From the NCBI RefSeq assembly GCF_902497745.1, contig NZ_CABVHJ010000016.1:31887-95886 (forward strand): DNA of 64,000 bases. The letters run 5' to 3'. The stretch's first letter is position 1. Each line of letters starts with the position of its first letter. The notes under the pieces were generated by a model that did not search any database, had not been told where the DNA came from, and saw only the letters and a program-made list of their open reading frames with translations. This document shows positions 7,843 to 16,233 of this stretch, in pieces. The position numbers and the translations under genes were made by a program. This DNA comes from Pseudomonas fluorescens (GTDB lineage: Bacteria > Pseudomonadota > Gammaproteobacteria > Pseudomonadales > Pseudomonadaceae).

Positions 7843-10371
7843 TTAGAGGCTGCGAGCAACCTGAACCTTCTCGAAGACTTCGATCTTGTCGCCGACTTTG
7901 ACGTCGTTGTAGCTCTTCACGCCGATACCGCATTCCATGCCGGCACGTACTTCGGAAGCGTCATCCTTGAAGCGGCGCAGGGATTCCAGCTCGCCTTCGA
8001 AGATAACGATGTCTTCACGCAGTACACGGATCGGACGGTTACGGTGCACAACACCTTCGATCACCATGCAGCCAGCGATCGCGCCAAACTTCGGCGAACG
8101 GAACACGTCACGCACTTCGGCCACACCCAGGATGTTCTCGCGAACATCGCTGCCGAGCATGCCGGTCAGGGCTTTCTTGACGTCTTCGATGATGTCGTAG
8201 ATCACGTTGTAGTAACGCATGTCCAGACCTTCCTGCTCGACGATCTTCCGTGCGCCAGCATCAGCACGCACGTTGAAGCCGAACAGTACAGCGTTGGAAG
8301 CCAGTGCCAGGTTAGCGTCGGATTCGGTGATACCACCGACACCGCCGCCGACTACGCGCACTTGAACTTCGTCGTTGCCCAGGCCATTCAAGGCACCGTT
8401 CAACGCTTCCAGCGAACCACGGACGTCGGATTTGAGGACGATGTTGAGCGTCTTCTTCTCGGCCTGACCCATGTTTTCGAAGATGTTTTCCAGCTTGCCG
8501 GCGTGAGCGCGAGCCAGTTTGACTTCGCGGAACTTGCCTTGACGGAACAGAGCCACTTCACGGGCTTTCTTCTCGTCAGCAACCACGCTCATCTCGTCGC
8601 CAGCGTCCGGAGTACCGTCCAGGCCGAGGATCTCGACAGGGATGGATGGACCGGCTTCTTTGATTGGCTTGCCGTTCTCGTCGAGCATGGCACGTACGCG
8701 GCCATAGTTCGAACCGACCAGGACCATGTCGCCTTGGCGCAGGGTACCGTCTTGAACCAGAACGGTTGCCACCGGGCCGCGACCTTTGTCGAGACGCGAT
8801 TCAACCACAACGCCACGGCCAGGAGCCGACGGAGTTGCTTTCAGTTCGAGAACTTCGGCCTGCAGCAGAACGGCTTCAAGCAGTTCGTCGACGCCAGTAC
8901 CGACTTTCGCCGAAACCGGAACGAACGGCGTATCACCGCCCCACTCTTCGGAAGTCACGCCGTGAACCGACAGTTCGCTACGGATGCGATCGAGATCGGC
9001 GCCCGGCTTGTCGATTTTGTTCACTGCAACAACCAGTGGAACGCCAGCCGCTACAGCGTGCTGAACAGCTTCAATGGTCTGCGGCATCACGCCGTCGTCC
9101 GCTGCAACCACCAGAATCACGATGTCGGTCGCCTTGGCACCACGAGCACGCATTGCGGTAAACGCGGCGTGACCCGGGGTATCGAGGAAGGTGACCATGC
9201 CGCGTTCGGTTTCAACGTGGTACGCACCGATGTGCTGGGTGATACCGCCGGCTTCGCCAGCAGCTACCTTGGCACGACGGATATAGTCGAGCAGGGAAGT
9301 TTTACCGTGGTCAACGTGGCCCATTACGGTCACGACTGGCGCACGGGAGAACGACTCACCTTCAAACTTCAGGGACTCGGCCAGGGAATCTTCCAGGGCG
9401 GTGTCGCTGACCAGGGTCACTTTGTGGCCCAGTTCTTCGGCTACCAGCTGAGCAGTTTCCTGATCAAGCACCTGGTTGATGGTCGCTGGAGTACCCAGTT
9501 TGAACATGAACTTGATGATTTCAGCAGCCTTGACCGACATCTGATTGGCGAGATCGCCAACAGTGATGGTCTCGCCGATCTGCACATCACGCACGACAGG
9601 GCCGGTTGGGCTCTGGAAACCGTGGGCGTTGCGCTTCTTCAGCTTGGCCTTGCCGCGACCACCACGACGGAAGCCATCGCTTTCTTCGTCGGTAGTGCGT
9701 GGCGCCACACGTGGAGCCGGCGCTTTTTCTTTGACCGATGCGCGATGCGGAGCGTTTTTGCGCTCGCCATCACCACCACCGCTGCGACGATTGTTGTCGT
9801 CGGCACGTGGCTTGTCCGGACGGCGCTGTTCGTTCTGCTTGTTGCGAACTTCAGCAGACGGTGCTGGAGCAGCAGCCACCGGCGCGCTTTCGCGAACAGG
9901 TTCGGCAGCTGCAGCCGGCGCCGCAACGGCGTCGCTGGTAGCGGTCTGCGCAGCAGCTGGCTGGCGGCGCGCTTCTTCTTCGGCGCGCTGCTTGGCTTCT
10001 TCTTCAGCCTTCTGACGAGCAGCATTTTCTACTGCGCGGCGCTCATCCAGTTCACGCTTGCGTTCGGCTTCGATTTCTTCCGGGCTACGCTGTACGAAAA
10101 CTTTCTTTTTGCGAACTTCTACGCTGATGCTTTTGCTACCAGCCACACGCAGGGTGCTGGTGGTTTTACGCTGCAGCGTGATCTTGCGTGGTTCTTCCAC
10201 TTTCGCCTTGTGGCTGCTTTTCAAGTGAGTCAGCAGGGACTGCTTCTCACTGTCAGTCACATTTTCTTCGGCGGCGGTGTGCGGCAGACCTGCCTCACGC
10301 ATCTGCTGCAACAGGCGCTCTACCGGTGTTTTGACCTCATCGGCCAGTTGTTTCACCGTGACTTGCGTCAT
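7843..10371 (-). CDS. infB: Translation initiation factor IF-2
   Basis: 842-residue GTPase that places initiator tRNA on the 30S subunit and promotes subunit joining. Order: IF2 N-terminal domain (1-55), charged Ala/Glu/Arg linker (about 95-245), second N-domain (about 265-320), G domain with GHVDHGKT (351-358), DTPGH (397-401) and NKID (451-454), then domains II, III and C2 ending KVGDKIEVFEKVQVARSL. It directly follows nusA (27-base gap) in the rimP-nusA-infB operon. Confidence 0.98.
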   Translation of the reverse strand: MTQVTVKQLADEVKTPVERLLQQMREAGLPHTAAEENVTDSEKQSLLTHLKSSHKAKVEEPRKITLQRKTTSTLRVAGSKSISVEVRKKKVFVQRSPEEIEAERKRELDERRAVENAARQKAEEEAKQRAEEEARRQPAAAQTATSDAVAAPAAAAEPVRESAPVAAAPAPSAEVRNKQNEQRRPDKPRADDNNRRSGGGDGERKNAPHRASVKEKAPAPRVAPRTTDEESDGFRRGGRGKAKLKKRNAHGFQSPTGPVVRDVQIGETITVGDLANQMSVKAAEIIKFMFKLGTPATINQVLDQETAQLVAEELGHKVTLVSDTALEDSLAESLKFEGESFSRAPVVTVMGHVDHGKTSLLDYIRRAKVAAGEAGGITQHIGAYHVETERGMVTFLDTPGHAAFTAMRARGAKATDIVILVVAADDGVMPQTIEAVQHAVAAGVPLVVAVNKIDKPGADLDRIRSELSVHGVTSEEWGGDTPFVPVSAKVGTGVDELLEAVLLQAEVLELKATPSAPGRGVVVESRLDKGRGPVATVLVQDGTLRQGDMVLVGSNYGRVRAMLDENGKPIKEAGPSIPVEILGLDGTPDAGDEMSVVADEKKAREVALFRQGKFREVKLARAHAGKLENIFENMGQAEKKTLNIVLKSDVRGSLEALNGALNGLGNDEVQVRVVGGGVGGITESDANLALASNAVLFGFNVRADAGARKIVEQEGLDMRYYNVIYDIIEDVKKALTGMLGSDVRENILGVAEVRDVFRSPKFGAIAGCMVIEGVVHRNRPIRVLREDIVIFEGELESLRRFKDDASEVRAGMECGIGVKSYNDVKVGDKIEVFEKVQVARSL

Positions 10372-10398
10372 GCACTTCTCTCCTCAGGCCGCGCCTAA

Positions 10399-11880
10399 TT
10401 ACTCGAACCAGTGGGCTCGGGCGGCCATGATCAACTTGCCGGCACGATCATCGTCAATGCCGTCGATGTCGAGCAGGTCGTCAATAGACTGCTCGGCCAG
10501 GTCTTCGCGGGTAATTACGCCGCGCACCGCCAGTTCCATCGCCAAATCCTTGTCCATACCCTCAAGCGAGAGCAGGTCTTCGGCCGGATGGGCGTCTGCC
10601 AGCTTTTCCTCAGTAGCGATGGCTTTGGTCAACAAACGATCCTTGGCACGAGCGCGAAGCTCGTTGACGATGTCTTCGTCAAAGCCGTCGATGTTGAGCA
10701 TTTCTTCCAACGGTACGTAGGCAATCTCTTCCAGGCTGGTGAAGCCTTCATCTACCAGCACCTGAGCCAGTTCTTCGTCGACTTCCAGCTCGTCGATGAA
10801 GTTGCGCAGGATGTCGCCGGTTTCTGCTTGCTGCTTAGCCTGGATGTCCGATTCGGTCATCACGTTCAGGGTCCAGCCAGTCAACTGGCTCGCCAGACGC
10901 ACGTTCTGACCACCACGACCGATGGCCTGAGCCAGATTGTCTGCGCCAACGGCGATGTCCATTGCGTGGGCATCTTCGTCAACGATAATTGCCGCAACCT
11001 CAGCCGGGGACATGGCATTGATCACGAACTGAGCCGGGTTGTCGTCCCACAGAACGATATCCACACGCTCACCGCCCAACTCACCCGACACTGCCTGGAC
11101 GCGCGAACCGCGCATACCGATGCAAGCGCCCTGCGGGTCGATGCGTTTGTCCTTCGAGCGGACGGCGATCTTGGCGCGCGAACCCGGATCACGGGACGCT
11201 GCCATTACTTCGATCAGGCCTTCGGCAATTTCCGGCACTTCGATACGGAACAGCTCGATCAGCATTTCCGGCGCGGTACGCGACAGGATCAGCTGCGGGC
11301 CGCGGTTCTCGGTGCGGATTTCCTTGAGCAGCGCACGCAGACGCACGCCGACACGGAAGGTTTCACGCGAAATGATGTCTTCACGGGCCAGCAACGCTTC
11401 TGCGTTGTTACCCAGATCGACGATCACGTTGTCGCGGGTGACTTTTTTCACGGTGCCGGAGATGATTTCTCCCAGGCGCTCGCGATAGGCGTCGACCACT
11501 TGAGCGCGCTCGGCTTCGCGAACTTTCTGCACAATGACTTGCTTTGCAGTCTGTGCAGCGATGCGGCCGAACTCGATGGATTCGATCTTTTCTTCAACGA
11601 CGTCGCCAACCTTGGCACCAGGATGCGTTTCGGCAACCTTGCTTGGCCAGGTTTCGATAGCCGGATCGTCGAGATCATTCTCTTCGACGACCGTCCAGCG
11701 ACGGAAAGTTTCGTAAGAACCGGTGTGGCGGTTAATTTCCACACGCAGGTCAACTTCGTCTTCAAAACGCTTTTTGGTAGCAGTGGCCAGAGCCAGCTCC
11801 AGCGCTTCAAAAATTACGCTTGCCGGTACGCCCTTTTCATTGGATACCGACTCAACAACCAGCAGTACTTCTTTGCTCAT
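10399..11880 (-). CDS. nusA: Transcription termination/antitermination factor NusA
   Basis: 493 residues. NusA binds RNA polymerase and RNA and controls pausing, Rho-independent termination and antitermination. Domains: N-terminal RNAP-binding (1-135), S1 (about 136-200), KH1 and KH2 (about 230-345, with IDPQGACIGMRGSRVQAV and NLAQAIGRGGQNVRLASQL), and two C-terminal acidic repeats (about 365-490). The start is ATG at 11880 (MSKEVLLVVE); the upstream in-frame extension lacks family similarity. It lies between rimP and infB. Confidence 0.98.
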   Translation of the reverse strand: MSKEVLLVVESVSNEKGVPASVIFEALELALATATKKRFEDEVDLRVEINRHTGSYETFRRWTVVEENDLDDPAIETWPSKVAETHPGAKVGDVVEEKIESIEFGRIAAQTAKQVIVQKVREAERAQVVDAYRERLGEIISGTVKKVTRDNVIVDLGNNAEALLAREDIISRETFRVGVRLRALLKEIRTENRGPQLILSRTAPEMLIELFRIEVPEIAEGLIEVMAASRDPGSRAKIAVRSKDKRIDPQGACIGMRGSRVQAVSGELGGERVDIVLWDDNPAQFVINAMSPAEVAAIIVDEDAHAMDIAVGADNLAQAIGRGGQNVRLASQLTGWTLNVMTESDIQAKQQAETGDILRNFIDELEVDEELAQVLVDEGFTSLEEIAYVPLEEMLNIDGFDEDIVNELRARAKDRLLTKAIATEEKLADAHPAEDLLSLEGMDKDLAMELAVRGVITREDLAEQSIDDLLDIDGIDDDRAGKLIMAARAHWFE

Positions 11881-11927
11881 CGTACGCCTCGCCTTTCGCA
11901 AGCCATTGGATCCGCGGGATCCGCGTC

Positions 11928-12386
11928 TCAGTCAAAACTGGGAATAATGTTGGCCTTGTCGATCATATCGATCGGCAACAGGAACTCATGGTCATCTACC
12001 TGCACCACGACATCCTGTTCTTCTACACCGCGCAGAAGGCCCTGAAAGTTGCGTCGCCCTTCGAAAGGCGAGCGCAGCTTGATCTTCACTTGTTCACCGG
12101 CAAACTTTGCAAACTGCTCAAGAGTGAACAGTGGGCGCTCCATGCCAGGCGAGGAAACTTCGAGGGTGTATTCAACGGAAATTGGATCTTCAACATCCAG
12201 TACACCGCTGATCTGACGGCTGACAATGGCGCAATCGTCCACCAGCACGCCGCCCTCTTTATCGATATAAACGCGCAACATCGAGTGACGACCCTGAGCC
12301 GAAAACTCGATACCCCAGCATTCATAGCCCAGGGCCACGACCACCGGGGCCAGCAAGGCCTGCAACTCTTCTAGCTTGCTCGACAC
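11928..12386 (-). CDS. rimP: Ribosome maturation factor RimP
   Basis: 152 residues, required for 30S subunit maturation. The conserved GYECWGIEF, LRVYIDKEGGVLVDDC and EVSSPGMERPLF segments are present. It is the first protein gene of the rimP-nusA-infB operon and lies downstream of tRNA-fMet, as in the E. coli metY operon. Several hairpins separate it from the tRNA (12422-12516). Confidence 0.97.
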   Translation of the reverse strand: MSSKLEELQALLAPVVVALGYECWGIEFSAQGRHSMLRVYIDKEGGVLVDDCAIVSRQISGVLDVEDPISVEYTLEVSSPGMERPLFTLEQFAKFAGEQVKIKLRSPFEGRRNFQGLLRGVEEQDVVVQVDDHEFLLPIDMIDKANIIPSFD

Positions 12387-12421
12387 CTGAACCCCCTAGT
12401 GCATGATATGTGCATGCTTTG

Positions 12422-12516
12422 CAAAATAAAAAAATGGGCTTAACGCCCATCCTTGAAACGCCGTCGAACAGCGGCGTTGAAAGTGTCCAGCTAACAAAAA
12501 GCCCCTTAAAAGGGGC
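12422..12516 (-). terminator. Three tandem hairpins between tRNA-fMet and rimP
   Basis: On the minus strand, in transcription order: AGCCCC/GGGGCT at 12499-12516 followed by a T5 tract, AACGCCG/CGGCGTT at 12457-12478, and ATGGGC/GCCCAT at 12434-12450 followed by a T7 tract. The first and last look like intrinsic terminators. They sit between the tRNA and rimP, so they may attenuate read-through into the rimP operon or end the tRNA transcript, leaving rimP to a separate promoter. Confidence 0.7.
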
Positions 12517-12525
12517 TCCTTAAAC

Positions 12526-12602
<77 letters not shown>

Positions 12603-12666
12603 ACAAAGCTGGGGCGGAAGTATACGACCGATCCCTTATAGGGTCAATGTAACCTTCCACCTGCAA

Positions 12667-12690
12667 GAAAGCCCGCAACAGCGGGCTCTC
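12667..12690 (-). terminator. Hairpin between tRNA-Leu and tRNA-fMet
   Basis: Stem AGCCCGC / GCGGGCT (12670-12687) is followed on the minus strand by TTTCTTGC. It probably ends the secG/tRNA-Leu transcript or separates the two tRNAs. Confidence 0.6.
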
Positions 12691-12699
12691 CTGACTAAT

Positions 12700-12785
12700 T
12701 GGTACCGAGAAGGGGACTCGAACCCCTACACCCTATGGGCACAACCACCTCAAGGTTGCGTGTCTACCAATTCCACCACCTCGGC
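12700..12785 (-). tRNA. tRNA-Leu (GAG)
   Basis: 86-base class II tRNA on the minus strand: acceptor GCCGAGG, anticodon arm CAACC-TTGAGGT-GGTTG giving GAG, long variable arm TGCCCATAGGGTGT, T arm and encoded CCA. It directly follows secG (22 bases), the usual pseudomonad order. Confidence 0.96.
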
Positions 12786-12807
12786 AAAACTACGTTTGAA
12801 ACCCTTC

Positions 12808-13194
12808 TTACTTCTGCTCTTGAGCTGGAGGTACGTCAGTCGCTGGAGTAGCCGACTTTTGCTCTTGAAGCACCGGGACATCATCAGAAGCCGGTTGTTG
12901 TTGCTTGGGTACTTCCAACACTGCTGGATCTGGCAATCCTGCTTGAGTCAGCTGATGAGCCTTCTCTTTAGCAAAGTAACCTAACCCCAAGCTGGTTATG
13001 AAGAAACCGGCGGCAAGTATAGCAGTAAACTTACTAAGAAAGGTAGAGGAACCTTGGCTTCCGAACACAGTATTTGAAGCACCTGCTCCGAAAGACGCGC
13101 CAGCGTCCGCACCCTTACCCTGCTGCAGCAAAACCAGAGCAACTACGCCCAATGCACCCAGCAGATGAAAAACGACTACGACTGTTTCCAGCAT
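12808..13194 (-). CDS. secG: Preprotein translocase subunit SecG
   Basis: 128-residue inner-membrane protein of the SecYEG channel. Two transmembrane helices are visible (about 2-22 and 52-73), joined by the conserved VLLQQGKGADAGASFGAGAS loop. The tail is long and rich in Gln, Pro and Ala. The start is ATG at 13194 (MLETVVVVFHL), 4 bases after the tpiA stop, and the extra frame upstream lies inside tpiA. Confidence 0.95.
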   Translation of the reverse strand: MLETVVVVFHLLGALGVVALVLLQQGKGADAGASFGAGASNTVFGSQGSSTFLSKFTAILAAGFFITSLGLGYFAKEKAHQLTQAGLPDPAVLEVPKQQQPASDDVPVLQEQKSATPATDVPPAQEQK

Positions 13195-13198
13195 TTTC

Positions 13199-13954
13199 TC
13201 AGTTTCCCGCGGCGCGACAGATCGCACCGAACTCATCTGCATTCAGGGAAGCTCCACCAATGAGCCCCCCATCGATATCCGGCATGCCGAACAGTTCGAC
13301 CGCATTGGCCGCCTTCACGCTGCCGCCGTATAGAAGCCGCACACCTCGTGCGACTTCAGAATTCTCTGCCGCCAGCTGCTCGCGAATGGCTTTATGCACA
13401 TCCTGAGCTTGCTGCGGCGTCGCAGTCAGTCCGGTACCAATAGCCCAGACCGGCTCGTAAGCAATGACTGCCTTGGCAAAAGCACCGACACCCAGCTCCT
13501 CGATAATGCTGCCCAGCTGACGCCCGACAACCTCAAGAGTTTTTCCGGCTTCGCGCTGCTCGAGGGTTTCCCCTATACACAACACCGGAATCAAGCCACA
13601 TGCCTGTGCCGCTGCGAACTTGCGATTCAGCATCCCGTCTCGCTCACCCATTATCTGGCGGCGTTCGGAGTGCCCGACAAGCACAAGGGAACAACCTGCA
13701 TCCACCAACTGACTCGGCGCAATCTCACCGGTCAATGCACCTTGCATGGATTCCACCGCAGAATTCTGCGCGCCGACCGAAATCGACTTGCCTTTCAAGC
13801 CATCAATCACTTGATTGATATACAAGCAAGGCGGGAATACCGCGACATCAACACCGCTTGGCAAGGCCAGATGACGAAGGCCGTTGATCAGCTCAGCGAC
13901 GCTGGCGCGGGTACCGTGCATCTTCCAGTTACCAGCTACCATAGGGCGACGCAT
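13199..13954 (-). CDS. tpiA: Triosephosphate isomerase
   Basis: 251-residue TIM barrel interconverting dihydroxyacetone phosphate and glyceraldehyde 3-phosphate. Catalytic residues are visible: K11 in NWKMHG, H95 in VGHSERR and E167 in AYEPVWAIGTG, plus the phosphate-binding LYGGSVKAAN loop. It lies between glmM (65 bases upstream) and secG (4 bases downstream). Confidence 0.98.
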   Translation of the reverse strand: MRRPMVAGNWKMHGTRASVAELINGLRHLALPSGVDVAVFPPCLYINQVIDGLKGKSISVGAQNSAVESMQGALTGEIAPSQLVDAGCSLVLVGHSERRQIMGERDGMLNRKFAAAQACGLIPVLCIGETLEQREAGKTLEVVGRQLGSIIEELGVGAFAKAVIAYEPVWAIGTGLTATPQQAQDVHKAIREQLAAENSEVARGVRLLYGGSVKAANAVELFGMPDIDGGLIGGASLNADEFGAICRAAGN

Positions 13955-14019
13955 GCTGTACCTCGTCGGTCAAAGTGGGCGCAGATGTTACCCAACACAA
14001 TCATGGCTTGCAAGCCGTA

Positions 14020-15357
14020 TCAGGCAGAAACTTCAGTTACCAGTTTTGCCAGCTCTTCGGCGTAGTTGCGAACCTGGGTTTCGTCCTCGCCTTCGACCAT
14101 TACGCGCACCAGAGGCTCTGTCCCGGACTTGCGCAAAAGCACGCGACCGCGCCCCGCCATTGCCTGGGTAACACGCGCACTGGCTTCCTTGACAGCCGGG
14201 TGTTCCAGCGGACTTTCGCCACCACCGAAACGCACATTGATCAGCACCTGAGGGCACTTGCGCAATGCCTGACGCGTTTGCGCCAGCCCTTCATTACGGG
14301 TCTTCAGCGCCATCAATACCTGCAAGGCCGCGATGATCGCATCACCGGTGGTCGTGTGATTGAAGCAAACGATATGCCCCGAATTTTCGCCACCGACCAG
14401 CCAATTGCGCTCAAGCAACTCGGCGATCACATAGCGGTCGCCGACATTGGCACGAATGAACGGAATCGAAAGCTCTGCAAGCGCGAGCTCCAGACCCAGA
14501 TTACTCATCAGGGTGCCAACCACGCCCCCGTGCAATTTCCCGCGCTCATGCAGATCGCGAGCAATGATGAACAGCAGTTCGTCACCATCAACAATGGCAC
14601 CGGTATGGTCAACCATCAAAACCCGATCGCCGTCGCCATCAAAGGCAATGCCCAGATCGGCGTGCTCCGCCAGTACCGCAGCCTGCAACTGCCCCATATG
14701 GGTCGAGCCACAATTTTCGTTGATGTTCAGACCATTTGGTTGCGCCGAGAGCACCACCACTTCTGCACCCAACTCACGGAAAACACTCGGAGCCACTTTG
14801 TAGGTCGCACCATGCGCGCAGTCGATAACGATCTTGAGGCCGGAAAAACTGGTGCCCGTAGGCACACTGCTTTTGCAGAATTCGATGTATCGACCTGAGG
14901 CATCGTTGATGCGAGACACTTTGCCGATTTTGCTCGATTCAACCACGGTCATCGGGGTATCGAGCAACTCTTCGATCATCAACTCCAGCTCATCGGGCAG
15001 CTTGGTGCCTTTACCGGAGAAAAACTTGATGCCGTTATCGTCGTGCGGATTGTGCGAAGCACTGATCACGATACCGGCCTCAGCCTGGAACGTACGCGAC
15101 AAGTATGCGATGGCCGGCGTCGGCATAGGACCCAGCAGCATCACATCGGCCCCCGCCGATGTCAGACCGGCTTCAAGGGCCGACTCGAACATATAACCGG
15201 AAATTCGCGTGTCCTTGCCGACCAGCACCTTGCAGGCGCCCATCTTGCGGAACGCCATGCCGGCAGCCCAGCCGAGCTTGAGCATGAAGTCAGGAGTAAT
15301 CGGGTATTCACCAACGCGACCACGAATGCCGTCAGTACCAAAATATTTCTTGCTCAT
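14020..15357 (-). CDS. glmM: Phosphoglucosamine mutase
   Basis: 445 residues. GlmM converts glucosamine 6-phosphate to glucosamine 1-phosphate for peptidoglycan and lipopolysaccharide synthesis. The catalytic phosphoserine is S101 in ISASHNPHDDNG, the metal loop is DGDGDR, and the sugar/phosphate loops GGENSGH and RKSGTEPLVRVM are present. It follows folP after 16 bases, the classic folP-glmM pairing. Confidence 0.98.
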   Translation of the reverse strand: MSKKYFGTDGIRGRVGEYPITPDFMLKLGWAAGMAFRKMGACKVLVGKDTRISGYMFESALEAGLTSAGADVMLLGPMPTPAIAYLSRTFQAEAGIVISASHNPHDDNGIKFFSGKGTKLPDELELMIEELLDTPMTVVESSKIGKVSRINDASGRYIEFCKSSVPTGTSFSGLKIVIDCAHGATYKVAPSVFRELGAEVVVLSAQPNGLNINENCGSTHMGQLQAAVLAEHADLGIAFDGDGDRVLMVDHTGAIVDGDELLFIIARDLHERGKLHGGVVGTLMSNLGLELALAELSIPFIRANVGDRYVIAELLERNWLVGGENSGHIVCFNHTTTGDAIIAALQVLMALKTRNEGLAQTRQALRKCPQVLINVRFGGGESPLEHPAVKEASARVTQAMAGRGRVLLRKSGTEPLVRVMVEGEDETQVRNYAEELAKLVTEVSA

Positions 15358-15373
15358 AAGTGCTCCATCATTC

Positions 15374-16225
15374 TTATTCGGCTGATTCCACGGCCGCGAT
15401 CATCCGCACCACGTCTACCGTTTCCGCCACATCATGGACGCGCAATATACGCGCACCTTTCACCGACGCCAGTGCCGCCAGCGCCAATCCGCCATGCAGC
15501 CGCTCGCCAACAGGACGATTCAAGGCGTGTCCGATCATGCTCTTCCGGGAAACACCAACCAGCAAGGGCCTGCCCAACGCATGCAGGGCTTCCATGTGCT
15601 TGAACAAGCTTAGATTGTGCTGCAGGGTTTTGGCGAAACCGAAGCCCGGATCAAGAATGATCCGCTCGGCAGGAATACCTGCTGATGCACACACCGACAT
15701 CCGCTCCGCAAGAAACTCGCCAACCTCGCGAGTGACATCGTGATACTGCGGATTGTCCTGCATATCGCCCGGCTCACCGAGCATATGCATCAGACATACC
15801 GGCAAGCCTGTCGCCGCCGCTGCATCCAGCGCACCATCGCGCTGTAGCGATCGCACATCATTGATCAACCCGGCACCCAGTCGCGCGGTTTCGCGCATCA
15901 CCGCAGGCGTAGAAGTGTCCACCGAGATGATCACATCAAGTTCGCGATTGATCAGCTCGACAACCGGCGCCACGCGCTCAAGCTCTTCGAGCGGAGAAAC
16001 CGCTCGCGCGCCAGGCCGGGTGGACTCGCCACCGACATCAATCAGCGTCGCACCCGCCGCAACCATCGCTTCTGCATGGCGCAAGGCGGCGTCAAGCTGG
16101 CTGTATTGGCCGCCATCGGAGAAAGAATCAGGGGTGACATTGAGAATGCCCATGACGTGCGTCTGGGCCAAATCAAGAACCCGGTTGCCGCAAGGCAACC
16201 GGGTCAGGGACTGTACAGAAGTCAT
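15374..16225 (-). CDS. folP: Dihydropteroate synthase
   Basis: 283-residue TIM-barrel enzyme that joins p-aminobenzoate to dihydropterin pyrophosphate in folate synthesis; the target of sulfonamides. Family signatures MGILNVTPDSFSDGG, DVGGESTRPGA, DPGFGFAKT and LVGVSRKSMIG are present. It lies 8 bases after ftsH and 16 before glmM. Confidence 0.98.
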   Translation of the reverse strand: MTSVQSLTRLPCGNRVLDLAQTHVMGILNVTPDSFSDGGQYSQLDAALRHAEAMVAAGATLIDVGGESTRPGARAVSPLEELERVAPVVELINRELDVIISVDTSTPAVMRETARLGAGLINDVRSLQRDGALDAAAATGLPVCLMHMLGEPGDMQDNPQYHDVTREVGEFLAERMSVCASAGIPAERIILDPGFGFAKTLQHNLSLFKHMEALHALGRPLLVGVSRKSMIGHALNRPVGERLHGGLALAALASVKGARILRVHDVAETVDVVRMIAAVESAE

Positions 16226-16233
16226 TTCAAACC

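Noticed and set aside
7807..10398. Open frame of about 860 codons opposite infB
   Set aside because: Shadow of the infB reading frame caused by strong codon bias; no family resemblance.
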